NCBI GenBank assembly: GCA_048594885.1
Contig: JBMDXB010000107.1
Span: 31,756 to 95,755 of the forward strand
Source of the DNA: JBMDXB01 sp048594885
GTDB taxonomy: Bacteria; Acidobacteriota; Vicinamibacteria; Vicinamibacterales; 2-12-FULL-66-21
DNA: 64,000 nt
Reading direction: 5' to 3'
Shown here: positions 54,647 through 61,605 of the stretch, piece by piece
Layout: each line of letters starts with the position of its first letter
Numbering within the stretch: the stretch's first letter is position 1
Notes under the pieces: model-generated
Database searches by the model: none
What the model was told of the DNA's origin: nothing
The model's input: only the letters and a program-made list of their open reading frames with translations
Position numbers and translations under genes: made by a program

Positions 54647-55294
54647 ATGGTGACCCCTCCCGGCGATGCTTTGCAAATGCGTTTCGTGCATCGGTTCCAT
54701 CGGGGCGCCGATCCGGCGCGGCCGGTGCTGCTCGCGCTGCACGGCACGGGTGGCGACGAGAACGACCTGGCGCCGCTCGCACGGGCGATCGATCGGTCCG
54801 CGTCCGTGCTCAGCCCGCGTGGACGCGTGCTCGAGAACGGCATGCCGCGGTTCTTCCGGCGGCTTGCCGAAGGCGTGTTCGACCTGGAGGATCTGCGCAT
54901 CCGCACGGGCGAGCTCGCCGCGTTTGTCGCCGCCGCGTCGCACGCATACGGTTTCGATCGCCACCGCGTCGTCGCGGTGGGATACTCGAACGGAGCGAAC
55001 ATCGCGGCGAGCCTGTTGTTGACGAAGCCGCACGTCGCCATTTTGGCCGGCGCCATTCTCCTGCGGCCGATGGTGCCGTTCGAGCCGGACGCCGTGCCAG
55101 ATCTGCGCGGCGTGCCGATCCTGATCTCGGCCAGCCGTGCGGACCAGATGGTTCCGCCCGTGTCGACCGAGCGGCTCGCGGAACTACTCGCCTCGGGCGG
55201 CGCGGATGTGACGACGCGGTGGTATCAGACGGGACACGCGTTGTCGCCGCGAGAGATCGACGACGCGGCGGACTGGTATCGCGAGAGGTTCTGA
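54647..55294 (+). CDS. Alpha/beta hydrolase (phospholipase/carboxylesterase type)
   Basis: 215 aa. Nucleophile elbow GYSNGAN, Asp in SASRADQMVPP, His in QTGHALSPREID, and oxyanion region LLALHGTGGDENDL. Short cytoplasmic carboxylesterases of this type hydrolyse small acyl esters. ATG 54647 is used; ATG 54677 is a good alternative because the family fold begins after it and it would leave more room for the divergent lgt promoter. Its TGA overlaps the ATG of the TerB-like gene (TGATG). Confidence 0.88.
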   Translation: MVTPPGDALQMRFVHRFHRGADPARPVLLALHGTGGDENDLAPLARAIDRSASVLSPRGRVLENGMPRFFRRLAEGVFDLEDLRIRTGELAAFVAAASHAYGFDRHRVVAVGYSNGANIAASLLLTKPHVAILAGAILLRPMVPFEPDAVPDLRGVPILISASRADQMVPPVSTERLAELLASGGADVTTRWYQTGHALSPREIDDAADWYRERF

Positions 55295-55824
55295 TGGAGC
55301 AGTGGAACGTGTGGCGTTGGCTCGGTCTCGAGCGGCCGCCGGCCGAGCGCGAGGTGCTCGACTCGGTCGTCGACCTGCTCGAGCACCTCGATCCCGACCG
55401 CGCGCGCTACGTCGCCGGGTTCGCGTATCTGCTCGGCCGCGTGGCGTCCGCCGATTCGACGATCAGCGCCGACGAGGCCACCGTCATGAAGCAGCTCGTG
55501 ATGGAGGAGGGCCGCCTCTCCGACCGCGAAGCGCAGGCGGTCGTGCGTCTCGCGCTCGACGACAATCGCCGCTTCGGCGGCACGCACAATCTGATCGTCG
55601 CGCGTGAATTCGCCGCCGTCACGACGCCGGAGCAGCGGCTCGGTCTGCTCCGGTGCCTGTTCGCGGTGTCGGCGGCGGACACGTCGGTGCAGGTCGTCGA
55701 GGACAACGAGATCCGGCGCATCAGTCAGGAGCTGAAGATCGAGCACGCCGACTTCGTCCGCGCGCGGATCGAAGTCCGCGAGCATCTCGCCGTCCTGCGG
55801 CGACACGGCGATACGACCCGCTGA
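55294..55824 (+). CDS. TerB-like protein
   Basis: 176 aa, all helical. YVAGFAYLLGRVASADSTIS, ADEATVMKQLVMEEGRL, then LLRCLFAVSAADTSVQVVED and NEIRRISQELKIEHADF match the TerB/tellurite-resistance-B fold with its two acidic metal-site clusters (ADSTISADE and DNEIRRI). TerB proteins bind metal and act with membrane Ter complexes; no other ter gene is here. Translationally coupled to the hydrolase. Confidence 0.85.
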   Translation: MEQWNVWRWLGLERPPAEREVLDSVVDLLEHLDPDRARYVAGFAYLLGRVASADSTISADEATVMKQLVMEEGRLSDREAQAVVRLALDDNRRFGGTHNLIVAREFAAVTTPEQRLGLLRCLFAVSAADTSVQVVEDNEIRRISQELKIEHADFVRARIEVREHLAVLRRHGDTTR

Positions 55825-55863
55825 ACGCCGGAAATCCGGCAGCCGCCGGCCGCGCGCAACAAC

Positions 55864-55888
55864 CTCTCCCGTGTTTGCGGGAGGTTTT
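55864..55888 (+). terminator. Probable Rho-independent terminator
   Basis: CTCCCG (55866-55871) pairs with CGGGAG (55878-55883) around a 6-nt loop, followed by GTTTTC. It stands 40 nt after the TerB-like stop. The U-run is short, so strength is uncertain. Confidence 0.6.
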
Positions 55889-55920
55889 CGGCCTCATCGC
55901 CGTGGCACATCCGTTGCCCG

Positions 55921-56448
55921 ATGGCGGGCGTGCCCCGCAAAATCCTGCTGCTTTCCGGCATGGCGGCCGCGATGCTGCTGCCGTGGCGCGGCGCGTCGGC
56001 GGCCGCGACCGAGCGGACGGCGGAGACGACTCATATCAGACCGACCGTCGAGCGGCTGCGTGATGCGCTGACCTACGGGCTCGCGCGCTCGGCGACCTTG
56101 CGCACGCTCGTCGACAGGATCGAGGACTCCGACGTCATCGTTCACATCGCGCCGCAGATGCGCCCTCGCGGACGCATCGCCGGCGAGCTGCAGTTCGCCG
56201 CCGCGACGGGTGCCGCGCGGTACGTGCGGGTGACGGTGCGGGCGGATCTGCGCAAGGCACATCTGGTCGCGATGCTGGCGCACGAGCTGCAGCACGCGAT
56301 CGAAGTCGCCGGCGACCCCGCCGTCGTCGACGCGGCGTCGCTCGACGCGCTGTACGCGCGGATCGGATTCCACAACGCCAGCGGCACGCACGAGACGCAC
56401 GCGGCTCGATCGATCGAGGCGCGCGTGCTGCGCGAGATCGATCGTTAG
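55921..56448 (+). CDS. Exported protein with HExxH motif
   Basis: 175 aa. Signal peptide about residues 1-25 (LLLSGMAAAMLLPWRGASAA). The second half has MLAHELQHAIEVAGDPAVVD, a zinc-protease HExxH with Glu, followed by SGTHETHAARSIEARVLREI, which may give a third ligand. The N-terminal half reads LARSATLRTLVDRIEDSDVI then beta strands. It could be a small periplasmic metalloprotease; I cannot name the family. ATG lies about 35 nt after the terminator. Confidence 0.65.
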   Translation: MAGVPRKILLLSGMAAAMLLPWRGASAAATERTAETTHIRPTVERLRDALTYGLARSATLRTLVDRIEDSDVIVHIAPQMRPRGRIAGELQFAAATGAARYVRVTVRADLRKAHLVAMLAHELQHAIEVAGDPAVVDAASLDALYARIGFHNASGTHETHAARSIEARVLREIDR

Positions 56449-56452
56449 CGGT

Positions 56453-56508
56453 CCCTGGTCCCTCGTCCCTGGTCCCGGGTCCCTCGTCCTGGGTCCCGGG
56501 TCGGGATG
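56453..56508. repeat. GGTCCCTGGTCC-type array before tRNA-Lys
   Basis: About 56 nt of imperfect TCCCTGGTCCC / CCCGGGTCCCTCGTC units. Same family as the array at 42517. It fills most of the gap between the HExxH gene and the tRNA. Confidence 0.8.
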
Positions 56509-56529
56509 GTAGGATCGATCCCTCCGGTC

Positions 56530-56604
56530 GGGCCGCTAGCTCAGTGGTAGAGCACCTGACTTTTAATCAGGGTGTCCCGGGTTCGATCCCCGGGCGGCCC
56601 ACCA
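56530..56604 (+). tRNA. tRNA-Lys (anticodon TTT), CCA encoded
   Basis: Acceptor GGGCCGC pairs with GCGGCCC; D arm GCTCAGTGGTAGAGC; anticodon stem CCTGA/TCAGG around loop CTTTTAA, giving TTT; T arm CCGGGTTCGATCCCCGG; CCA at 56602-56604. All four helices are intact. Its 3' half is duplicated at 61278, marking an integration site. Confidence 0.97.
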
Positions 56605-56606
56605 AA
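56565..56606 (+). repeat. attL: tRNA-Lys 3' end, left copy
   Basis: 42-nt segment from the anticodon stem to just after CCA. Matches 61278-61319 at 41 of 42 positions (G versus T at the 15th base). This copy completes the functional tRNA. Confidence 0.85.
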
Positions 56607-56659
56607 ATACCCAACAAATCAGCGCATTGTGGCCGTCGCGGCCTGTCCCTTCATTCCTT

Positions 56660-56679
56660 GGGGTCACACAGGGGTCACA
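56660..56679. repeat. Two GGGGTCACA direct repeats, 11-nt period
   Basis: 56660-56668 and 56671-56679, within 75 nt of the tRNA-side attachment site. Arm-type integrase sites look like this. The rest of 56605-56798 contains no gene I can support. Confidence 0.4.
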
Positions 56680-56798
56680 GTGCAGGGGCGTCGCGCCGCA
56701 GCCGGGCGCCCTTTGACGGAAATATGGACGTGCACAAAAATGCCGCCGGGTCGGTGTGCGCTTCGCGAGACCTGGGAGATCTGATCCCTATCCGGGGG

Positions 56799-56867
56799 TT
56801 AACGCCTCCTGAACAGCCGCCAGATCCACCACGCGCGCCACGTCCAGATCGGGCCGCGGATAATCAT
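56799..56867 (-). CDS. Possible Trp-rich micro-ORF (22 aa)
   Basis: MIIRGPIWTWRAWWIW followed by RLFRRR. Six of the first 16 residues are Trp or Ile-flanked aromatic, and the tail is strongly basic, as in membrane-active peptides. Its ATG overlaps the stop of the micro-ORF before it (56864-56867), which is the only argument that it is real. No clear ribosome binding site. Confidence 0.25.
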   Translation of the reverse strand: MIIRGPIWTWRAWWIWRLFRRR

Positions 56868-56938
56868 CGCGCACCGTCCTCGAGATCATCCAGAATGGAC
56901 TGCACGCCGCGCGTGAACATCTCGCTGATCAACGCCAT
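56864..56938 (-). CDS. Possible micro-ORF (24 aa)
   Basis: MALISEMFTRGVQSILDDLE followed by DGAR; an amphipathic helix. Starts 17 nt after the S74 gene stop. Support is its position and the ATGA junction with the next micro-ORF; it may be chance. Confidence 0.25.
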   Translation of the reverse strand: MALISEMFTRGVQSILDDLEDGAR

Positions 56939-56954
56939 CCCGGCCAACCATATT

Positions 56955-58664
56955 CTATCTGCGCACAACGTCTTCCAACCGGCGCAGCCGATCCTCCTGC
57001 GTCTGTAGTTGCTGCTTCAGTAGGTCACTTTCCAATTTGAGTGCGTCGTTTTCTGCTTTCAGATCCTTGATCGCCTGCAGCATATAGAACGGCAGTTGGT
57101 TGTACTTGACGGCTTTGTAGCCTTCCGCATCGGTCGTCACGAGATCCGGCAGCACCGCTTCGACGTCCTGCGCGATGAGTCCAAACGAACGGGTCAGGCC
57201 GAAATGGCGCTCGGGGAACTCGTCGGCGCGCCAGTTGAAATAGACCGGCTGCAGGCGCGTGACCATGTCGAGGCTGCGGGCAAACGGCGTCACGCCTCGC
57301 TTGAACCGCCGGTCCGAGGAACACGCGCCGGCAATCACGCTGCCGTCTGCGTCCTTCACGCAACCGATACCCCCGGTGCCGACGCGGATGTCGCCCACGA
57401 CGTGGAGCTTGTCCAGCGGACTGTTGATACCGATCCCAACATTGCCAATCCCCGTAAAAGCCGCGATGGTGGGACCGGACGGCGACCAGGCGTATAGAGG
57501 CGTGCCCGTGGTCGAGGTTGCATAAACTCCATAACCCTGGGTTGCCTGCCCATAGACGCCAGTCCCATTTTCATTGTCCGCGAAACCTCGGACGCCCCAC
57601 CCGCCCGTAGCGGACGTTTCACCATAGATGCCATCCCAAGCCGTATCCCCAGATGCCACAACCCGAAGTCTGGCAATCCCAGTCATCGCCTGGGCGGAGT
57701 CGGTACCAATCAGGACACGGCCGGCGGGATCGATCCGCATGCGCTCCGCAAACGTCGTCGATCCGATCGGCGTCGTCATGAATTGCAGCAGCGTCCCGTT
57801 GGCCATGTCCGTCCAGTTCTCCGCCGCGCGGAACATGATCTGGCCCTTGCCTCCGGTAAACCCCGACGGCGCGTAGCCCCGCACTGCCAGCCCGCCCAGG
57901 ATGTCGTTGGTCTGCACCGGCAACGGCGCGAACACCGTGCCGCGCGCCGCGCGCGACACCAGCGGCAGCGCGCCCAACGCGTTGCTGTACACGTCGATGA
58001 ACGCCCCCGGCGTCTGCGATGCCGCCACATGGAGCGGCGCCGCCGGCGCGCCGGTCCCGACACCGATGTTCGTGCCCGTTTGGAACACGACCGAATCGCC
58101 CAGGTCCGTCGCCGTCGTGAACACCGCCAGCCGGCCCGGAGTGCCGGCCGTGACCAGCGGATCGATGACCGACGAGACCGCACTGATGGTCCCTTTCGCG
58201 CCCACTGTCGGCTCGCCGGCGAGCACGAACGCCGAGGCCGGCTTCCCGCCCACAGTCTCGGCGTCGGCCGCCTTCAGCGCATACGGCACCGCCACTAGCA
58301 TCACGCGCGGCAGATCGCGGCCCGCCACCGACACTTGCAGCCAGCGCGCCTGTTCGGAACGGAAGATGTCCAACGGCAACGAAACGGCCGTCCCGAGATA
58401 CGCGACATAGCGGCCGCGGTCATCGGCCGTGACCGTCTGCGTCTCGCTCCACAGCAGCGTGGCTCCCTCCGCCTCGTCGAACAGCGCGAACGTGACCATC
58501 TGCGCCCCGGCGAGCGGCGTGCCCGCCGCATCCGTCAGGATGCCCGACACCGGAATCAGACGCGTGGTTGGTGAGGATGCCGGCGTGTCCTGCGCGACAA
58601 CGACCGACGCAGTGGAGATCAGCGCGACGACGAACGCGAACGATCGGTACTTGGCGATCCGCAT
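56955..58664 (-). CDS. Secreted protein with C-terminal S74 intramolecular chaperone
   Basis: 569 aa from ATG 58664 (GGGAGG just upstream). Signal peptide about residues 1-24 (ending VVVAQ). An N-terminal beta domain (LIPVSGILTDAAGTPLAGAQ, then RWLQVSVAGRDLPRVMLVAV, PYALKAADAE) is followed by beta-repeat regions (GNVGIGINSPLDKLHVVGDI) and the S74 unit with SSDRRFKRGVTPFARSLDMV, FGLIAQDVEAVLPDLV, then a coiled-coil end (LKAENDALKLESDLLKQQLQ). The chaperone trimerises the fibre and then cleaves itself off; the Ser/Lys pair in SSDRRFK is present. The signal peptide argues for a cell-surface fibre rather than a phage tail spike. The 248 nt upstream (58665-58912) hold nothing I can support. Confidence 0.85.
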   Translation of the reverse strand: MRIAKYRSFAFVVALISTASVVVAQDTPASSPTTRLIPVSGILTDAAGTPLAGAQMVTFALFDEAEGATLLWSETQTVTADDRGRYVAYLGTAVSLPLDIFRSEQARWLQVSVAGRDLPRVMLVAVPYALKAADAETVGGKPASAFVLAGEPTVGAKGTISAVSSVIDPLVTAGTPGRLAVFTTATDLGDSVVFQTGTNIGVGTGAPAAPLHVAASQTPGAFIDVYSNALGALPLVSRAARGTVFAPLPVQTNDILGGLAVRGYAPSGFTGGKGQIMFRAAENWTDMANGTLLQFMTTPIGSTTFAERMRIDPAGRVLIGTDSAQAMTGIARLRVVASGDTAWDGIYGETSATGGWGVRGFADNENGTGVYGQATQGYGVYATSTTGTPLYAWSPSGPTIAAFTGIGNVGIGINSPLDKLHVVGDIRVGTGGIGCVKDADGSVIAGACSSDRRFKRGVTPFARSLDMVTRLQPVYFNWRADEFPERHFGLTRSFGLIAQDVEAVLPDLVTTDAEGYKAVKYNQLPFYMLQAIKDLKAENDALKLESDLLKQQLQTQEDRLRRLEDVVRR

Positions 58665-58912
58665 TAGAACCTCCCATGGCTGATACACGGGGAGGCCCGG
58701 CGGCATTCTATACCGTGCAGACGACGAGCAACGCACGACTCCACGGCGACGCAGAGCCCTGGTCCCAAATTGCCGCAGCCGCGAGCATCCGGTTGGAGTT
58801 TCGCCGAGAGTGCGGTTGGCGTCGTTCACCATTTCAACAAAACTGCGGCGCGCGGCCTCAACACAAGCCGCCGAGCGCGCGCCGTGGCTTACACCTCGGC
58901 GGCGGGGGAAAC

Positions 58913-59077
58913 CTACTTGCGCGGCAAGTGTGCGGCGATCGAGCGGACAGAGGATTCCCATTTCTCGCGGGGATCAGGTTCCGGCGGTTCGGGCAATCCG
59001 AATGACGCGCTCGGCATGTAGCCGTCGGCCGCCGGGTCGAAATTGTGCATCGTGCGTGGATCTGAGGTTTGCGCCAT
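58913..59077 (-). CDS. Small island protein (54 aa)
   Basis: MAQTSDPRTMHNFDPAADGY then a Pro-rich part (FGLPEPPEPDPREKWE) and SSVRSIAAHLPRK. AGAGAAA stands before ATG 59077. Hydrophilic, no known family. Follows the 70-aa gene by 39 nt on the same strand. Confidence 0.5.
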   Translation of the reverse strand: MAQTSDPRTMHNFDPAADGYMPSASFGLPEPPEPDPREKWESSVRSIAAHLPRK

Positions 59078-59116
59078 GGTTTCTCTTGTCCTTCTTCTTG
59101 TGTCGTCCCGAGTTAC

Positions 59117-59329
59117 CTACCACTCGTAAGTCCACATCGCATCGCGCCCCCGCTCGCTGCCGCGCCGCGCGCCGATCGAGCACGTCGCGACTCTCGCTCG
59201 GCACACATCGCAAGGCAGTCGCCTGTCGAGCACCCGCCGCATGAGCGACGCTATCCGCCTCGTGATCGCGCGGCCCGGATCATCCACCGTCGCGCGCTCA
59301 GTCGTCGAGCGAGTCTCATTGTTTGTCAT
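59117..59329 (-). CDS. Small island protein with Cys pair (70 aa)
   Basis: Starts MTNNETRSTTERATVDDPGR; the middle is basic (RIASLMRRVLDRRLPCDVC, then RARVATC), possibly binding zinc. The ATG overlaps the peptidase stop (ATGA at 59326-59329), supporting it as real. Function unknown. Confidence 0.55.
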   Translation of the reverse strand: MTNNETRSTTERATVDDPGRAITRRIASLMRRVLDRRLPCDVCRARVATCSIGARRGSERGRDAMWTYEW

Positions 59330-60099
59330 CGAAGTGCCTCCTGGGTGCGCTGCTGCTGCAGCAACTTCGCCAACTTTTCTTCGCGGCGCTGGCGTGCGGC
59401 GCGCGCGACGAAAGTGGCGCGGCTGCAAAGGTCGGCAATCTCTTTGGTCATCGCCGCAGGGCCGGGCGTGACGTCGGTGTAGGTCGAGAGGCAAAAACGC
59501 ATTCGCGCGTGCATCGTCGCGCTCCACTCGACAGCGAGAAGGACCGCCACGACCCACGCGTTGCGTTCGCAGCGCAGGCAACCGCGCCGGTCCTTCTCCG
59601 GGCTGCGGTAGTGCAGCCCCCGGCCGTCGCAGGGCTCGGCGGCCTCCGCGAGGTGGTGCCCGATCTCGTGCATCGACCGCGCGTACGCGACGTCATCGAA
59701 GGCGCCGTTTGCGGGTAACAGAATGTCGCCGCTCTTGACGTAGGCTTTTCCGGTGTTGTCCAGCAATGGATCGGCAACGATCCGGACAGCGAAAGCCTCG
59801 CTGAGTGTTCGCGCGTGTTGGAGCAACGCGTCGTTACGCTTCGGCCCGCGAAGTAGGGGGCGCAGGCGATCCTCACCCTCGCGGAACTGCTGATGCATCT
59901 CCTCGACAACTTCCCGCTCGGCCTGCGCGCGCAGTTTCGACTGCGCCTCTTTAATTGCGGCGCGTTGTTCGGCGTACGGTTTGTGCTCCCGCCGCGTGGC
60001 GTTCCGCGATGGCGTCGAGCGCGGCGCGGTGAGTCTCGAGCAGTTCCTTGTACCGAGCCGCAGCCCGCCGTTTGACGGCTGGTGTTCTGCGCGTACCAT
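59326..60099 (-). CDS. ImmA/IrrE-like zinc peptidase of the island
   Basis: Up to 257 aa. Residues from about 40 onward look coding: YAEQRAAIKEAQSKLRAQAE, GKAYVKSGDILLPANGAFDD, and the zinc motif SMHEIGHHLAEA, then CLRCERNAWVVAVLLAVEW, where Glu in ERNAW would be the third ligand. ImmA proteins cleave phage-type repressors to trigger excision. The first 38 residues do not look coding and overlap another frame, so the start may be ATG 59898 or may need a sequence correction. Stop overlaps the next gene's ATG. Confidence 0.6.
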   Translation of the reverse strand: MVRAEHQPSNGGLRLGTRNCSRLTAPRSTPSRNATRREHKPYAEQRAAIKEAQSKLRAQAEREVVEEMHQQFREGEDRLRPLLRGPKRNDALLQHARTLSEAFAVRIVADPLLDNTGKAYVKSGDILLPANGAFDDVAYARSMHEIGHHLAEAAEPCDGRGLHYRSPEKDRRGCLRCERNAWVVAVLLAVEWSATMHARMRFCLSTYTDVTPGPAAMTKEIADLCSRATFVARAARQRREEKLAKLLQQQRTQEALR

Positions 60100-60122
60100 T
60101 CGGGCGGGTGTTGCAGGATCAT
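59951..60122 (-). pseudogene. Possible frameshifted small island gene
   Basis: The ATG at 60122 overlaps the preceding stop (ATGA) and begins MILQHPPEWYAQNTSRQ. A shift by one base near 60070 would continue KRRAAARYKELLETHRAALD then AIAERHAAGAQTVRRTTRRN to TAA at 59951. Neither frame alone is convincing. An assembly indel or a decayed gene would explain it; it would also clarify where the peptidase gene begins. Confidence 0.35.
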
Positions 60123-60382
60123 GCGGCCTGCCTTCCGTGGTCTGCGCGCATGACGCGCTCGCGATGCTGGGGGTACTCGTCGCGCAGTCGATCGTGCTGT
60201 TCGCGGAGTCGATCGAGGTCGCGCGCCAGTCGCGCGATCTCGGCGATGGCAGCCTGCAACGCCGCGCGAAACGCCGCGCGCTCGTCGGCGAGGGTGAGGA
60301 TGCGATCGCGACACGCCCGCAGGCGGTTGATCTCCGCCTGCTGCTCGGCGAGATCGGGCGCGTGTCGATTGACAGTGCTCAT
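60119..60382 (-). CDS. Coiled-coil island protein
   Basis: 87 aa, nearly all helix with heptad-like spacing: LAEQQAEINRLRACRDRILT and EIARLARDLDRLREQHDRLR. Short coiled-coil proteins like this are common in phages and satellites. Starts on the ATGA overlap with the AlpA-like gene and ends on another, so it is translated in a chain. Confidence 0.6.
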   Translation of the reverse strand: MSTVNRHAPDLAEQQAEINRLRACRDRILTLADERAAFRAALQAAIAEIARLARDLDRLREQHDRLRDEYPQHRERVMRADHGRQAA

Positions 60383-60612
60383 CCACGCCTCTGCCGCCGC
60401 GCGGCCTGCCGGCGTGCCTGCCAGGCGGCAATCTGCTCGTCGGTCCAGCCCTTACGGCCGGCCGAGATCTGGATCGGCTCGTCGAGCATGCCGCGGCGCC
60501 GTTCGCGCCAGAGCGTGGCCTCCGAGATGCCGCGCGACTCACAGATCGCGCGCGATGAATGAATGCGGGGGAGCGTGATTGTCAGCGGGTGCGTGCTCAT
60601 GAACTTCATCAT
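60379..60612 (-). CDS. AlpA-family regulator (excisionase-like)
   Basis: 77 aa (73 if ATG 60600 is used). The winged-helix pattern is clear: SRAICESRGISEATLWRERR, then GMLDEPIQISAGRKGWTDEQ and IAAWQARRQAA. AlpA proteins activate prophage integrase genes or act as excisionase. Its presence is the best sign that the island was once mobile. Coupled to the coiled-coil gene by ATGA. Confidence 0.8.
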   Translation of the reverse strand: MMKFMSTHPLTITLPRIHSSRAICESRGISEATLWRERRRGMLDEPIQISAGRKGWTDEQIAAWQARRQAARRQRRG

Positions 60613-60663
60613 GAGCCGCGTGACGCGTACTGAAAATTGGGGAATTGGGGGAACGTGACTTTC

Positions 60664-61239
60664 TTACTGGCGGGCCTTGCGGCGGACGCGTCGGCCGCGA
60701 CGAAGTTCTAACGCGAGTCGCGCGGCGAGATCCTCCGCCGCATCGCGGATCGTCTTGATTGCAGTTACCGCCGGTGCGCCGTCCAGTATCTCCTGCCATG
60801 TGGCGCCCGTCTGCCACGCTGCGAGCCACGCGAAGTGTTCTGCGTTCTTCAGCGGCCGCGAGTAGGTCGCCGGATTGTCAGGCACGAGCACGCCAGTCGT
60901 ATCGTCCCGATCGAACCAGCAGCGGCCGCGCATGGCGGGATAGCGCGCCCACGCGCGGAGCGTCGCGATGGCATAGGCGCGCGGCCAATCGTCCGCCGGA
61001 TCGGTGCTCACGAGGTGGCATTCACGCGCCCACGTACCGATCTCGTCCTCGTCAATGCCGCCGTGCGTGCCGAGCACCGCCAGCTTTCGACGGGCCAACT
61101 CGTGCAGGAAGACCCATCTCGCGAAGGCTCGGCTATCGTCTGTCCAGACACCATCCCTCGCATCGGAGATTGGACACCCAAACCCGTCGAGCGTAAATCC
61201 GACACGCCGCGAGCCGCCATCCTTCCGAGGGGTCGCCAT
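60664..61239 (-). CDS. Island protein of unknown function (191 aa)
   Basis: RRVGFTLDGFGCPISDARDG, FARWVFLHELARRKLAVLGT, WPRAYAIATLRAWARYPAMR and WLAAWQTGATWQEILDGAPA are the main landmarks; a basic tail (RRGRRVRRKARQ) could bind nucleic acid. No family recognised and no catalytic motif seen. First gene of the island's minus-strand series, 39 nt inside the right attachment site. Confidence 0.6.
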   Translation of the reverse strand: MATPRKDGGSRRVGFTLDGFGCPISDARDGVWTDDSRAFARWVFLHELARRKLAVLGTHGGIDEDEIGTWARECHLVSTDPADDWPRAYAIATLRAWARYPAMRGRCWFDRDDTTGVLVPDNPATYSRPLKNAEHFAWLAAWQTGATWQEILDGAPAVTAIKTIRDAAEDLAARLALELRRGRRVRRKARQ

Positions 61240-61277
61240 TGGTCACGCTCCCTTGACGAACGGCACGGCGGCGCCGC

Positions 61278-61319
61278 AATCAGGGTGTCCCTGGTTCGAT
61301 CCCCGGGCGGCCCACCAAA
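61278..61319 (+). repeat. attR: tRNA-Lys 3' end, right copy
   Basis: One mismatch to 56565-56606. It has no 5' tRNA half upstream, so it is not a tRNA gene but the trace of integration. Confidence 0.85.
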
Positions 61320-61605
61320 CTTTCACGAGACGGATGTAGCCTTCGCTCGGCTGCAGCCGCGCGAGTTCGTCCACGAATAGCGCTTCGCGCCTCGCCTTGA
61401 CGACAGCCTCGCAGAAATCTTTCGTCGACGTCAGCCATTCAGGGTCGGCTATCACAGAGATGCAAACGACCCGCTGCGCGCTGGCGCGGTCAATGTCCGA
61501 AGCTGCGTGTGACTCGCCATTGAACTGAGTTGTTTGAGGACCCAATATCGTCCGACGATCCCAGCCGCGGATCGACCGCGACCGTAAGGGCTCTTGCCCT
61601 TTGAT
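61320..61605. other. Region without a supportable gene beyond attR
   Basis: A minus-strand frame crosses from 61545 into attR (KARREALFVDELARLQPSEG), but its end is the antisense of the tRNA fragment and its start is doubtful. Possibly the stump of a chromosomal gene cut by the island. Confidence 0.4.

Larger units (their letters stand above)
56565..61319. mobile_element. 4.75 kb genomic island integrated at tRNA-Lys
   Basis: Bounded by the 42-bp direct repeat of the tRNA 3' end. All recognisable genes inside run on the minus strand toward the tRNA, several with ATGA overlaps: a 191-aa protein, an AlpA-like regulator, a coiled-coil protein, an ImmA-like peptidase, two small ORFs and an S74-chaperone protein. 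Codon use and short phage-like genes suggest a satellite or decayed prophage. No integrase is recognisable, so mobility would need help in trans. Some of the genes near the left end might be older chromosome. Confidence 0.75.

Noticed and set aside
56544..57008. Plus-strand frame starting inside tRNA-Lys (MVEHLTFNQGVPGSIPGRPT)
   Set aside because: This is the well-known spurious translation of a tRNA gene; it has no domain beyond it.
56955..58664. Phage tail-fibre gene as proof of a full prophage
   Set aside because: It has a signal peptide, and no capsid, terminase, portal or tail genes are present in the window.
58665..58912. Coding frames upstream of the S74 gene
   Set aside because: Several short frames on both strands, none with a start signal or recognisable domain.
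61278..61319. A second tRNA-Lys gene
   Set aside because: Only the 3' half is present; there is no acceptor 5' strand, D arm or anticodon.
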